DNA of 64,000 nucleotides from Microbacterium helvum (GCF_014779795.1 NZ_JACXZS010000007.1:124001-188000); one strand, 5' to 3'. Shown: positions 1 to 8,894, counted from the stretch's first letter. Notes: generated by a model from the sequence alone, not told the origin. Made by a program: numbers and translations.

Positions 1-1168
1 GCAGCAGGAAGTCGCCCCACACACCGGTGATCGCCAGCGCGTCGCCGGGCTGCACCTGCGCGAGCGCCTGCTTGTACGAGCTCAGCGACGTCGCGCTCTT
101 GCCCTCCTTGAACGCGACCTTCACGAGCGGAAGGTCGGCGGGCGCCGAGGCGATGCTGAACTCGCGCCGCGTGCCGCGGGCATCGGGGTGACGGTGCGGC
201 ACCTCGAGCTCCAGGTACTGGCCGGGCAGGAATGCCAGCCGGTCGTGCACGCGGAACGTGAGCTCCTGCACGGTCGGGGTGGGTTCCGTGCGCGACACCA
301 GGGTCAGCCGGACGGCGGTGCGCAGGGCGAACGCGAAGGCGACGAGGTTGCCCACCATCAGCGCCCGCTCCTGGCCCAGGGTGATCTCGCCGATCGGGAT
401 GGGCCAGCCGCACAGCACGCCGACCACGGCGGCGACCGTGAACTGCTGCCAGCGCCGAGGCGGGAGCGTCAGCGGCTCGGACAGCATGAAGGCGCCGAGG
501 AACAGGAAGGGTGAGGACCACAGCACGGGCCACAGGACATCGAAGGTGTCGACCTCGACCCCGGCCGACTGAGACATCGCCGCGGTGCGGATCACCGCGA
601 CGGCCACCGCGATCACGAGGAAGACCGAGATCACGCGCACCTTCTCGGTGCGCACCAGCACCGCCAGCCCGAGCAGGATCACCGGTGCGGCGAGCGCGGG
701 GGTGCCCACCCACCACGACGAGGCGCCGAGATCGGGCCACGCCAGGCTCAGCAGCGTCAGCACCGTCGCGCCGACGGCTGCCGGGTTGAAGATGTGCCGG
801 CCTCGCCAGGCGAGCACGTACTTCGAGAGCGAGGCCACCGCAGCGGCGATCACGATGCCGACCAGGCCCAGGAGCTCGAGTGTCGGACGCAGCACGAACA
901 GCAGGATGTGCGCGGTGATGAGCGACGACTCGAGACGCCAGGGAAGGTTCAGCATTCGCTGGGCGGCGGCATCCACCCCCACGCAGACCGCCGACAGCAC
1001 CACGAGCGTGACGATCAGCTGCCAGGGGTCGGGTCCGACGAGGCCGAAGAACGACAGCAGCAGCGCCACGACGGCCAGTGCCGCCAGCGCGAAGTACACG
1101 AGGCGGTACATCGACAGCTTGCCGAGCACCGCGTAGACGCGGTTCCAGAGCGCGGTGAGGTTGCCCAT
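1..1168 (-). CDS. NqrB/RnfD-like membrane domain fused to ferredoxin-reductase-type FAD domain (3' partial)
   Basis: The gene reads leftwards and runs off position 1 without a stop, so 389 residues are visible and the C-terminus is missing. Residues about 15-270 are a string of hydrophobic segments resembling the RnfD/NqrB membrane subunit. From about residue 290 there is a ferredoxin-NADP reductase-type flavin domain with LPGQYLELEV and REFSIAS, the latter matching the RxYSxxS flavin motif. The start is ATG at 1168, four bases after the MOSC stop. Neighbours are ApbE and an FMN-binding lipoprotein, so it probably passes electrons from NAD(P)H across the membrane to covalently bound FMN outside. 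The NAD(P)-binding part would lie beyond the edge. The membrane-domain assignment comes from overall character and context; the flavin domain is firmer. Confidence 0.82.
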   Translation of the reverse strand, partial: MGNLTALWNRVYAVLGKLSMYRLVYFALAALAVVALLLSFFGLVGPDPWQLIVTLVVLSAVCVGVDAAAQRMLNLPWRLESSLITAHILLFVLRPTLELLGLVGIVIAAAVASLSKYVLAWRGRHIFNPAAVGATVLTLLSLAWPDLGASSWWVGTPALAAPVILLGLAVLVRTEKVRVISVFLVIAVAVAVIRTAAMSQSAGVEVDTFDVLWPVLWSSPFLFLGAFMLSEPLTLPPRRWQQFTVAAVVGVLCGWPIPIGEITLGQERALMVGNLVAFAFALRTAVRLTLVSRTEPTPTVQELTFRVHDRLAFLPGQYLELEVPHRHPDARGTRREFSIASAPADLPLVKVAFKEGKSATSLSSYKQALAQVQPGDALAITGVWGDFLL

Positions 1169-1172
1169 CGGG

Positions 1173-1727
1173 TCACACCGGCTGCAGGGGCTCGTGACGG
1201 CCGGCCGGCGCAGTGACGCGGATGCCGTCGCCCGGCCGGACTGTGCCCCCGGTGAGGACGACCGACATGACGCCCGCGAGGCGCACGGTGTCGCCCGCGT
1301 CGTCGACATAGACCAGCTCTTTCATGAGTCCTTCCGAGATGCCGTTGATCTGGGCGCACGGGTTGCGCAGGCCGGTGATCTCGATCACCGCCTCGTCGCC
1401 GAGGTGCAGGCGCGTGCCGCGAGACAGCCCCAGCAGGTCGACGCCCGTCGTCGTGATGTTCTCGCCCAGGGCGCCGGGCGTCACGACGTGTCCGCGCGCG
1501 GCCATGTCGTCGAACAGCTCGGCGTGGATGAGGTGCACCTGCCGCAGGTTCGGCGTCGTCGGGTCCCGTCTGACGCGCGAGAGGTGCTGCACGGTGACGC
1601 CGGCGTGGGCATCCCCCTCGACGCCGAGCCCGGCGATCAGGGTGATGCTCTCGCGCGTGGGCTTGCTGAAGCGATGCGCGTCGTCGCGCGAGACCGCGAC
1701 GACGTGTCCGGAGGAGGGCTCGGTCAC
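1173..1727 (-). CDS. MOSC domain-containing protein
   Basis: The 184-residue product has the MOSC signature: GALGENITT in the middle, and a Cys in NPCAQI, the residue MOSC proteins use for sulfur or molybdenum-cofactor handling. MOSC is the C-terminal domain of molybdenum cofactor sulfurases; stand-alone forms are linked to detoxification of N-hydroxylated compounds or to metal-sulfur carrier roles. The GTG start at 1727 overlaps the apbE stop by four bases. A TAGCCT box at 1734-1739 on this strand, six bases upstream, could give a leaderless internal transcript. Its place inside a flavin electron-transfer operon is not obvious, and no substrate can be inferred. Confidence 0.85.
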   Translation of the reverse strand: MTEPSSGHVVAVSRDDAHRFSKPTRESITLIAGLGVEGDAHAGVTVQHLSRVRRDPTTPNLRQVHLIHAELFDDMAARGHVVTPGALGENITTTGVDLLGLSRGTRLHLGDEAVIEITGLRNPCAQINGISEGLMKELVYVDDAGDTVRLAGVMSVVLTGGTVRPGDGIRVTAPAGRHEPLQPV

Positions 1728-2659
1728 CGTTCCAGGCTATTCGGTCGCGGAGCGGGCACGGTCCGTCGGGCACCGCGGTCCGCACCGACGAACAGGTCGG
1801 CCCGGCAGCCGGGCGACCACTCGACGCGGCCGTCGGTCGTCATGCGCACCCATTCGGCGCCCCACTCGTGCGCGAGCCGGGGCCCGCCGTCGAAGAACAG
1901 CGCGGTGGCCACGGCGTCCGCCGTCATCGCGTCGGCGGCCACCGCCCAGGTCGCGGCATACGTCCGCACCGGCTGACCGGTGCGCGCATCGATCACGTGA
2001 TGAAGCGTGCCGCCCGACGCCGAGGGCCAGGAACGCCGGCCCGTCGCCGAGGCGCACAGTGCGGCATCCTTCACCTCCCACACGCCGATGGCGCGCCGGG
2101 GGTCGAACGGATGCTCCAGCCCGACGCGCTCGGCACGCCCGCGCACGGCGAGATCGCCACTCGCGTCGACGACGACATCGCCGTCGACGGCGTCGCGGAC
2201 GACATCGAGCACGAGGTCCACGAGTCGTCCCTTGCCGAGGGCTCCCACGTCGATCGTCGCCGGCAGGGCGAGCGCGAGGGTGTCGTCGGTCCACGTGACC
2301 AGCTCACGCCACGCCGCGGGGGCGGCGAGCGCGCCGCGGTCGCGGAGCGAATACGCCGCGTCGTAGCCGAGTGAGTCGAGGGATGCCGCGACCAGCGGAT
2401 TGACCGCCCCGTCGGTGGCCTCGTCCAGCGTCACGAAGGCGTCGAGCATGAGCGCGGCGTCCGGCGGGGCCGGCACAGAGCCTCCGCCGCGCGCGAGAGC
2501 GCACACGACAGAATCGGCCCGGAACCGCGACCATCCCCGGTCGAAGCCGTCGATCACGGCGCACACCGCGTCTCGGGTCGCGTCTCGGAGGGGTTCGGCG
2601 GTCGCGATCTCCCACGTCGTGCCGATCGCGTCGAAGCGCCACGGCGCCGACGCGGCCAT
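1724..2659 (-). CDS. apbE: FAD:protein FMN transferase (ApbE)
   Basis: The 311-residue protein attaches FMN covalently to Thr or Ser of extracytoplasmic flavoproteins, using FAD as donor. ApbE hallmarks are visible: DVGALGKGRLVDLV (the DxGxxAKGY-like region), DASGDLAVRG, and HHVIDARTGQPV followed by ADAMTADAVATALF, which carries the metal-binding D/T residues. No clear lipobox or signal peptide is visible, although ApbE usually acts outside the membrane. It starts two bases after the stop of the FMN-binding lipoprotein, the obvious substrate, and overlaps the MOSC gene by four bases. Confidence 0.93.
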   Translation of the reverse strand: MAASAPWRFDAIGTTWEIATAEPLRDATRDAVCAVIDGFDRGWSRFRADSVVCALARGGGSVPAPPDAALMLDAFVTLDEATDGAVNPLVAASLDSLGYDAAYSLRDRGALAAPAAWRELVTWTDDTLALALPATIDVGALGKGRLVDLVLDVVRDAVDGDVVVDASGDLAVRGRAERVGLEHPFDPRRAIGVWEVKDAALCASATGRRSWPSASGGTLHHVIDARTGQPVRTYAATWAVAADAMTADAVATALFFDGGPRLAHEWGAEWVRMTTDGRVEWSPGCRADLFVGADRGARRTVPAPRPNSLER

Positions 2660-2661
2660 GA

Positions 2662-3168
2662 TCAGCTCGCCGCCTCGGACTTGATGGTCTCGATCGCCTT
2701 GTTGAAGCCGTCGCTGGTGAGCGACGAACCGGCTACGCGGCTCACCTGCAGCTCGTCGATGTCCTGCCCGACGACCACCGCGGCGATGCCGCCGATGAAC
2801 TTGCCCTGGTACTCCTCGGACTCCCGCTTCTGCGGGTTGCCGGTGACCTCGACGTCGGTGACGACGTCACCCTGCAGCGTCACGGTGACCGAGATCGTCT
2901 CGACCGACTCCGGCGTCGCGTACGTGCCCTCGGCGGTGTAGGTGCCGTCTGCGTACGACCCGGTCGACCCCGTCGAGCCGGTGCCGGTCGAGCCGTCGCC
3001 CGCGGTGTCGCCGGTGTCGCTCGTGTCGCCGGACGAGGTCGCGCCCGTCGCAGGCTCTTCGGCCTCGGACGCCGCCGGCGCGCAGCCCGCGAGCAGGACG
3101 ATGCCTGCGGCCGCACCGAAGGCGGCGGTGACGCGGACGGGATGTGAAGCGAGTGCGGTGCGGATCAT
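2662..3168 (-). CDS. FMN-binding domain lipoprotein
   Basis: This 168-residue lipoprotein has an N-terminal hydrophobic stretch ending in the lipobox LLAGC. A Ser/Thr/Gly/Asp-rich linker (about residues 35-70, repeats of TGSTGS type) leads to a C-terminal FMN-binding domain (PF04205-like). The flavinylation motif is AGSSLTSDGF near the C-terminus, the counterpart of S/TGAxxT, with the Thr as likely attachment residue. ATG at 3168 follows a good AGGAGG site. It should be the extracytoplasmic carrier modified by the adjacent ApbE and reduced by the NqrB-reductase fusion. The final electron acceptor is unknown. Confidence 0.9.
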   Translation of the reverse strand: MIRTALASHPVRVTAAFGAAAGIVLLAGCAPAASEAEEPATGATSSGDTSDTGDTAGDGSTGTGSTGSTGSYADGTYTAEGTYATPESVETISVTVTLQGDVVTDVEVTGNPQKRESEEYQGKFIGGIAAVVVGQDIDELQVSRVAGSSLTSDGFNKAIETIKSEAAS

Positions 3169-3236
3169 GGTGGTCCTCCTGGCTCGTGAGCGTCCGGGCG
3201 AGATGTATGCGCCCGCAGGCATCCTCGCAACCGGTC

Positions 3237-6014
3237 CTATGAGCCGCCTTTGAGCGCACCCGCAGAAGCAGATGAACGCCGCCGCACCGCCTTGAGCGCC
3301 TCGACCGCGAAGAAGATCGCGATCGACACGGCGAGGGGAAGGATCCAGGATGCCGCCGGCAGGGGCCGCGAGTCGAACAGCAGGTTCATGAACGGGGCGT
3401 ACGTGTAGATCAGCTGCAGTACGACGAGGGCGAGCGCCGACCACCACACGACGCGGTTGCCGCGCAGCACGTCGACGGTGAGGCTGGAGCGCGTCAGGAA
3501 CCGGCAGTTGAACAGATAGGCCAGCTGTCCGAAGGCGAGCATCAGGACGGCCTCGGTGCGGGCGGTCGCCACGTCCACTCCGGCGGCGGTGACGCCGTAG
3601 AAGACGCCCATCGTCGCTCCGCCGATCAGCAGAGACACCACGATCACGAAGCCGAGCTCGCCGCGGTCGACGATCGGGCCGCCGCTCGCGCGCGGCGGCC
3701 GCCGCATGATGCCCCGCTCGGCGGGCTCGTACGCGAGGGCGAGCGACAGGGTCACAGCGGTGATCATGTTGACCCACAGCACCTGCACGCTCGTGACCGG
3801 CAGTGCGAGGCCGAACACGACGGCGACGAGGATCACCAGGGACTGCGCCCCGTTGGTGGGCAGCAGGAAGACGATCGACTTGCGCAGGTTGTCGTAGATG
3901 CGCCGCCCCTCGGCGATCGCGCTGCGGATCGTCGCGAAGTTGTCGTCGGCGAGGACGAACTCCGCGGCCTCCTTGGTCGCCTCGGTGCCCTTGATGCCCA
4001 TCGCGATGCCGACGTCCGCACGCGTGAGCGCAGGCGCGTCGTTGACGCCGTCGCCGGTCATCGCGACGACTTCGCCGTGCGACTGCAGCGCCCGGACGAT
4101 GCGGATCTTGTGCTCGGGACTGGTGCGCGCGTACACGTCGACCTCGCGCACGACCTCGCGCAGCTGCTCCTGGCTGAGCGCTTCGAGCTCGGCTCCGGTG
4201 AGCACCGTCGCATCGGGGCCGGCGAGCCCCATCTCGTTCGCGATGGCCAGCGCGGTGCCGGCGTGGTCGCCCGTGATCATCTTCACGCCGATACCGGCCG
4301 CGTGGCAGTCCGCGATCGCCTCGATCGCCTCCGGGCGCGGCGGATCGACGATTCCCCAGAGGCCGAGGAACTCCAGGTCCACGAGGTCGTCGAGCGCGAA
4401 CTCGTCGGTGGTGGCGCGCACGGGCTTGCGCGCCGCCGCGAGGACTCGCAGCCCCTGCCCGCTGAGCTCGGTGAGCACCGCGTCCCACCGCGCGAGATCG
4501 AGCGGTTCCGACCCGTCGGCGCCGCGCTGCGTGAGCGAGCGTTCCAGCAGCCGGTCGGGTGCGCCCTTGACGAGGATCGCGCGCGACACCTCCCCGTCGG
4601 CGCCGCCGGTGCGCGCCGCCTCGTTGAGCGTCGCCATGAGCTTGTGCGCCGAGTCGAACGGGATCACGGCGACGCGGCGGCCGCCGGCCGAGCCCACCCC
4701 GCCCTTCATCGCCGCCACCTTGAGGGCGCCCTCGGTCGGCTCGCCGACGAGTGTCCAGGCTCCGCCGTCGTCCTGCACGATGTGCGCGTCGTTGCACAGC
4801 GTCGCGACCGACAGGATCGCGGCGAGGTCGCCGGTGCCGCGCGCGACGTCGGCTCCGCCGGTCGCGCGGATCGCGCCGTCCGGCGAGTACCCGAGGCCCG
4901 ACACCTCGTACGCGGCGACCGGAGTCACGATGCTGCGCACGGTCATCTCGTTCTTCGTCAGCGTGCCGGTCTTGTCGGAGCACACGGTGGTCACCGATCC
5001 GAGCGCCTCGACGGCGGGGAGCTTGCGCGTGATCGCATTGCGGCGCGCCATCTGCTGCACGCCGATCGCGAGCGTGATCGTGACGAGAGCAGGAAGGCCC
5101 TCGGGGATCGCCGCGACCGCGAAGCCGATGGCCGCCGAGATCAGCTCGTCGTACGGCATCCCGTGAAGGAAGCGTCCGATCATCAGCATGACGGCCGCCA
5201 TCCCGAGGATCACGACGGTGAGCACCCGGCCGAAGCCGTCGAGCTGACGCGTGAGCGGCGTGGCGAGCGACCCCGCTTCGTCGGAGAGGGCCTGGATGCG
5301 GCCGATCTCGGTCGTGACGCCGGTCGCGGTGACGACACCCTGCCCCTGGCCGGCGCTCACGATCGTGCCCGAGAACGCCATCGAGCCGCGGTCGCCGACG
5401 CCCGCCTCGACGGGCACCGGACCGACCTCCTTCGACGAGGGAACCGACTCGCCCGTGAGCGCCGCCTCGTCGATGCGCAGTCGCGACGCCTGCATCAGCC
5501 GCAGGTCGGCGGGCACCTTGTCGCCCGGCATGAGTCGTACCACGTCGCCGGGGACGAGGTCGGCGGAGGGCACCGTGACCCACGCGCCGTCGCGGCGCAC
5601 CGTGGCATCTGACGACAGCATCCCGCGGATCCCGGCGAGCGCCTTCTCGGCCCTGCCCTCCTGGATGAAGCCGATCACCGCATTGATGATCGCGACCGCC
5701 ATGATGACCCAGAAGTCGAGCCAGTCCCCCATCAGCGCCTTGATGACCGCGGCGGCCAGCAGGATGTAGATGAGCGTGTCGTTGAAGTGCGCCAGGAACC
5801 GCACGACCGCGGGCTTGCGCTCGGGCTCGGGCAGCTCGTTCGGCCCGGCGACCGCCAGGCGGGCCGCGGCATCGGCCGCGTCGAGGCCGCGCGCACCGGT
5901 CGCGAGGTGCGACAGCACGGCTCCCGTCTCCAGCGCCCACGGGCGAGGCACGGTCAGGCGCGCCTCGGTCAGCGGTGCCCCGTCAGTTCGTGCAGAGTCC
6001 AGCGGCTGCGACAT
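3237..6014 (-). CDS. Cation-transporting P-type ATPase (P2-like)
   Basis: The 925-residue pump has an N-terminal cation-ATPase domain, the actuator motif TGES, the phosphorylation site DKTGTLTKNE (Asp347), a KGAPDRLLERS nucleotide-binding motif, the hinge TGDGVNDAPAL and C-terminal membrane segments. PEGLPALVT in membrane segment 4 is typical of P2 (Ca2+/Na+,K+-like) ATPases; heavy-metal CPC/SPC motifs and N-terminal metal-binding domains are absent. Calcium is the best guess for the ion, but manganese or sodium cannot be excluded. ATG at 6014 has GGAG eight bases upstream. The FMN-binding lipoprotein starts 68 bases downstream on the same strand, so read-through is possible. Confidence 0.92.
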   Translation of the reverse strand: MSQPLDSARTDGAPLTEARLTVPRPWALETGAVLSHLATGARGLDAADAAARLAVAGPNELPEPERKPAVVRFLAHFNDTLIYILLAAAVIKALMGDWLDFWVIMAVAIINAVIGFIQEGRAEKALAGIRGMLSSDATVRRDGAWVTVPSADLVPGDVVRLMPGDKVPADLRLMQASRLRIDEAALTGESVPSSKEVGPVPVEAGVGDRGSMAFSGTIVSAGQGQGVVTATGVTTEIGRIQALSDEAGSLATPLTRQLDGFGRVLTVVILGMAAVMLMIGRFLHGMPYDELISAAIGFAVAAIPEGLPALVTITLAIGVQQMARRNAITRKLPAVEALGSVTTVCSDKTGTLTKNEMTVRSIVTPVAAYEVSGLGYSPDGAIRATGGADVARGTGDLAAILSVATLCNDAHIVQDDGGAWTLVGEPTEGALKVAAMKGGVGSAGGRRVAVIPFDSAHKLMATLNEAARTGGADGEVSRAILVKGAPDRLLERSLTQRGADGSEPLDLARWDAVLTELSGQGLRVLAAARKPVRATTDEFALDDLVDLEFLGLWGIVDPPRPEAIEAIADCHAAGIGVKMITGDHAGTALAIANEMGLAGPDATVLTGAELEALSQEQLREVVREVDVYARTSPEHKIRIVRALQSHGEVVAMTGDGVNDAPALTRADVGIAMGIKGTEATKEAAEFVLADDNFATIRSAIAEGRRIYDNLRKSIVFLLPTNGAQSLVILVAVVFGLALPVTSVQVLWVNMITAVTLSLALAYEPAERGIMRRPPRASGGPIVDRGELGFVIVVSLLIGGATMGVFYGVTAAGVDVATARTEAVLMLAFGQLAYLFNCRFLTRSSLTVDVLRGNRVVWWSALALVVLQLIYTYAPFMNLLFDSRPLPAASWILPLAVSIAIFFAVEALKAVRRRSSASAGALKGGS

Positions 6015-6065
6015 CGATGCTCCATCCGTGTGTCGCCGCCGGTCGTCACCCGTTCCGCAGTGGCC

Positions 6066-7100
6066 TCAGGCGGCCCCGTCGAACATGCTGGTGACGGAGC
6101 CGTCCTCGAACACCTCGTGGATCGCGCGGGCGAGCAAGGGGGCGATAGGCAGAATCGTAAGCGTCGGGAAGCGCTTCTCGTCGGGGATCGGCACCGTGTC
6201 GGTCACGACGACCTCGTCGATGGCGGGGCTCTGCAGTCGCGTGGCAGCGGGATCGCTGAAGATCGCGTGCGTCGCCGCCACGATCACCTTGACGGCGCCG
6301 TTGGCCTTGAGCGCCTCTGCGGCCTTCACGATCGTGCCGCCCGTGTCGATCATGTCGTCGACGAGCAGGCAGACGCGGCCGTCGACGGCGCCGACGATCT
6401 CGTTCACCGTGACCTGGTTCGCGACGTTCGGGTCGCGGCGCTTGTGGATGATCGCGAGCGGCGCGCCCAGGCTGTCGGACCACTGGTCGGCGACGCGCAC
6501 GCGGCCAGTGTCGGGCGACACGACGGTGAGGCGCGCGCGGTCCTCGGCGCTGAGCGTGTTCTCGAAGTACTCCAGCAGCACCGGCTTCGCGAACAGGTGG
6601 TCGACGGGGCCGTCGAAGAAGCCCTGGATCTGCGCGGCGTGCAGGTCGACGCTCATGACGCGGTCGGCACCGGCGGTCTTGAAGAGATCGGCGACCAGGC
6701 GCGCGCTGATGGGCTCGCGGCCGCGGCCCTTCTTGTCCTGACGCGAGTACGGGAAGTACGGGGCGACGACGGTGATCCGCTTGGCCGACGCGCGCTTGGC
6801 GGCGTCGAGCATGATGAGCGTCTCCATCATCCACTCGTTGACCGGCGGCCCGAAGCTCTGGATCAGGAACAGGTCGCACCCGCGGATCGAGACCTCGAAC
6901 CGCGTGAGGATCTCTCCCGACGCGAACGTGCGGTACTCGGTCGGGACCAGCTCGGTGCTCAGCTGCTCGGCGACCTGCGCCGCGAGCTCGGGATGAGAGC
7001 TGCCGCGTGCCACGACGAGGCGCTTCTTGGTCTTCGCGACCAATCCGGGGGCGATGTCATTCGCCCGGTCGAGCTCAACGGTCTTCTTCTTGCGCGCCAT
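6066..7100 (-). CDS. prs: Ribose-phosphate diphosphokinase (PRPP synthetase)
   Basis: The enzyme makes 5-phosphoribosyl 1-diphosphate from ribose 5-phosphate and ATP for nucleotide, His and Trp synthesis. The 344-residue sequence contains the PRPP synthetase signature DLHAAQIQGFFDGPVD and the PRPP-binding loop DDMIDTGGTI. ATG at 7100 (MARKKKTVEL) fits the family. The frame stays open upstream, but that sequence is glmU. The start lies inside the end of glmU with a 26-base overlap, so the two are translationally linked. Adjacent glmU-prs is a conserved actinobacterial pair (Rv1018c-Rv1017c in M. tuberculosis). Confidence 0.96.
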   Translation of the reverse strand: MARKKKTVELDRANDIAPGLVAKTKKRLVVARGSSHPELAAQVAEQLSTELVPTEYRTFASGEILTRFEVSIRGCDLFLIQSFGPPVNEWMMETLIMLDAAKRASAKRITVVAPYFPYSRQDKKGRGREPISARLVADLFKTAGADRVMSVDLHAAQIQGFFDGPVDHLFAKPVLLEYFENTLSAEDRARLTVVSPDTGRVRVADQWSDSLGAPLAIIHKRRDPNVANQVTVNEIVGAVDGRVCLLVDDMIDTGGTIVKAAEALKANGAVKVIVAATHAIFSDPAATRLQSPAIDEVVVTDTVPIPDEKRFPTLTILPIAPLLARAIHEVFEDGSVTSMFDGAA

Positions 7101-8547
7101 CGTCCGCCTTCTGTGCGCTGCGGGCCTTGGCGGCGACATCCGCCGCCCCGGTACCCGGTCTGTTCTTCTCGACCCACCCCTCGACGTTGCGCTGAGGGGC
7201 GACGCTGAGAGCGAGTGCACCGGCGGGCACATCCTTGCGGATGACCGCCCCGGCCCCGGTCTTCGCGCCGTCTCCGATCCTAACGGGCGCCACGAAGACG
7301 TTGTGCGACCCGGAGTGGACCTCGTCGCCGATCTCGGTGCGGTGCTTGGTCAGGTCGTCGTAGTTCGCCGTGATGGCGCCGGCGCCGAGGTTGACGTGAC
7401 GGCCGATCGTGGTGTCTCCGATGTACGACAGGTGCGGCACCTTGCTGCTCTCGCCGATGGTCGAGTTCTTGATCTCGACAAAGGTGCCGATCTTGCCCTT
7501 GTCGCCCAGGTACGTGCCCGGCCGCACGTACGCGAACGGGCCGACGGTGGCCTTCGCGCCGAACACGGCGAGCGTCGCGTCGGTGCGCGTGATCGTCGCA
7601 TCCTCGCCCACCTCGCAGTCGACGAGACTCGTATCGGGCCCGACGACCGCGCCCGTGGCGATCGTGGTCGCCCGCAGGATGTGCGTGTTGGGCAGCACCG
7701 TCACGTCGGGGGCGAGCGTCGCGTCCACGTCGATCCACGTCGTGGCGGGGTCGAGCACGGTCACGCCCTCCAGCTGCCAGTGGCGCACGGTGCGGGCGTT
7801 GAGCAGACGGGCGACCTCGGCCAGCTGCACGCGGTCGTTGACCCCGAAGGTGACGGTGACGTCGTCGACGATGGATGCTGCCACCCGCCCGCCCTCCTGC
7901 CGGACGAGCCCCGCGACGTCGGTGAGGTACTTCTCGGCCTGCGCGTTGTCGGTGCCGATCGCGGGCAGGTGGGTGCGGAGCGTCTCGGCGCGGAACACGT
8001 ACATGCCCGCGTTGATCTCGCGGACGGCGCGCTCGGCCTCGTCGGCGTCCTTCTGCTCGACGATGCGCGCGACGGCGCCGCCCTCGTCGCGGATGATCCG
8101 GCCGTAGCCGTTCGCGTCGTCGACGACGGCGGTCATGAGCGTCACCGCGGCGTCGGCCGCGCGGTGGGCGTCGACGAGCGACGCCAGCGTGACGGCATCC
8201 ACCAGCGGAGTGTCGCCCGAGAGCACCAGCACGTCGCCCTCGAACCCGGCGAGCCGATCCAGCGCGACTTCGACCGCGCGTCCGGTGCCGGGGATCTCGT
8301 CCTGGTCGACGATGTCGGCCTCGGGAGCGATCTCGGCGACGGCATCGGCCACCAGGTCGCGCTCGTGGCGCACCACGACGAGCGTGCGCTCGGGGGTGAG
8401 CAGGGCCGCAGCGGTCAGCACGTGGCCCACGAGCGGTCGGCCGCCGATGCGATGGAGCATCTTGGGCAGCGACGACTTCATGCGCGTGCCCTGGCCTGCG
8501 GCGAGGACGATGACGGCGAGCGACGGATCGCGGGTCGTGTCTGTCAT
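7075..8547 (-). CDS. glmU: Bifunctional UDP-GlcNAc pyrophosphorylase / glucosamine-1-phosphate acetyltransferase
   Basis: This 490-residue enzyme makes UDP-N-acetylglucosamine for peptidoglycan. The N-terminal uridyltransferase domain starts LAVIVLAAGQGTRMKSSLP, and GDTPLVD is the metal and nucleotide site. The C-terminal half is a left-handed beta helix of hexapeptide repeats, with YIGDTTIG and GAGAITANYDD typical of GlmU. The start is ATG at 8547, which leaves eight residues before the core. No in-frame ATG, GTG or TTG lies between it and the core, and any earlier start would fall inside the tRNA-Gln gene. The ATG is one base after the tRNA 3' end, so no ribosome binding site exists once the tRNA is cut out. 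The end overlaps prs. Confidence 0.96.
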   Translation of the reverse strand: MTDTTRDPSLAVIVLAAGQGTRMKSSLPKMLHRIGGRPLVGHVLTAAALLTPERTLVVVRHERDLVADAVAEIAPEADIVDQDEIPGTGRAVEVALDRLAGFEGDVLVLSGDTPLVDAVTLASLVDAHRAADAAVTLMTAVVDDANGYGRIIRDEGGAVARIVEQKDADEAERAVREINAGMYVFRAETLRTHLPAIGTDNAQAEKYLTDVAGLVRQEGGRVAASIVDDVTVTFGVNDRVQLAEVARLLNARTVRHWQLEGVTVLDPATTWIDVDATLAPDVTVLPNTHILRATTIATGAVVGPDTSLVDCEVGEDATITRTDATLAVFGAKATVGPFAYVRPGTYLGDKGKIGTFVEIKNSTIGESSKVPHLSYIGDTTIGRHVNLGAGAITANYDDLTKHRTEIGDEVHSGSHNVFVAPVRIGDGAKTGAGAVIRKDVPAGALALSVAPQRNVEGWVEKNRPGTGAADVAAKARSAQKADDGAQEEDR

Positions 8548-8548
8548 G

Positions 8549-8620
8549 CTCCGCCGCCAGGATTCGAACCTGAACCTCACAGCTCCAAAGGCTGTCGTGC
8601 TGCCGTTACACTACGGCGGA
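8549..8620 (-). tRNA. tRNA-Gln (anticodon TTG)
   Basis: The 72-base gene on the minus strand folds as a full cloverleaf. The seven-pair acceptor stem is TCCGCCG with CGGCGGA. The D stem is GTG with CAC. The anticodon stem ACAGC/GCTGT holds loop CTTTGGA, giving anticodon TTG. The T arm contains TTCGAAT. The discriminator is G and no CCA is encoded. glmU starts one base downstream, so both are probably on one transcript and processing would separate them. Confidence 0.96.
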
Positions 8621-8767
8621 ACGCGGCCCCCGGTCGCCGGAGCCCACCCGTCAAGTCTGCCAGACACGCGGGCCGCGGCATCCGCTCGCGACGTGCCCGC
8701 CCCCACCCTCGCCGCCCCGCCCTCGCCCCCGCCCCTCCGCCGACCTCGGCCTCTCCCCACCTGGAGC

Positions 8768-8849
8768 GTCGACATCGCGGTTTCTCGTCGAGGAGCCCCG
8801 TTGTCGACGGCGACAGCGGGGTGTCTCGGCGAGAAACCGCGTTGTCGAC
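8768..8849. repeat. Large four-part intergenic palindrome
   Basis: Within the gap between tRNA-Gln and the marR-type gene lies an 82-base inverted repeat bounded by GTCGAC on both sides. The arms share CGCGGTTTCTCG and CCCCGYTGTCG blocks with few mismatches. Each arm is itself roughly self-complementary, so four copies of a CGAGAMACCSCG-like motif alternate in orientation. It could form one long hairpin or a cruciform of two. There is no T-run, so it is not a classical terminator. A 14-base core, CTCGCCGAGACACC (here reversed at 8820-8833), recurs at 25149-25162. Confidence 0.75.
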
Positions 8850-8894
8850 AGAATCGGGAAGGGGGGTGTGGCCGGGGCTCGCGATAATGGGGGG

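Noticed and set aside
2662..5940. 1092-residue minus-strand open frame joining the ATPase region to the FMN-binding protein
   Set aside because: Only its last 168 residues are a real protein. The rest is an arginine-rich out-of-frame reading of the P-type ATPase, which is complete in another frame with all motifs.
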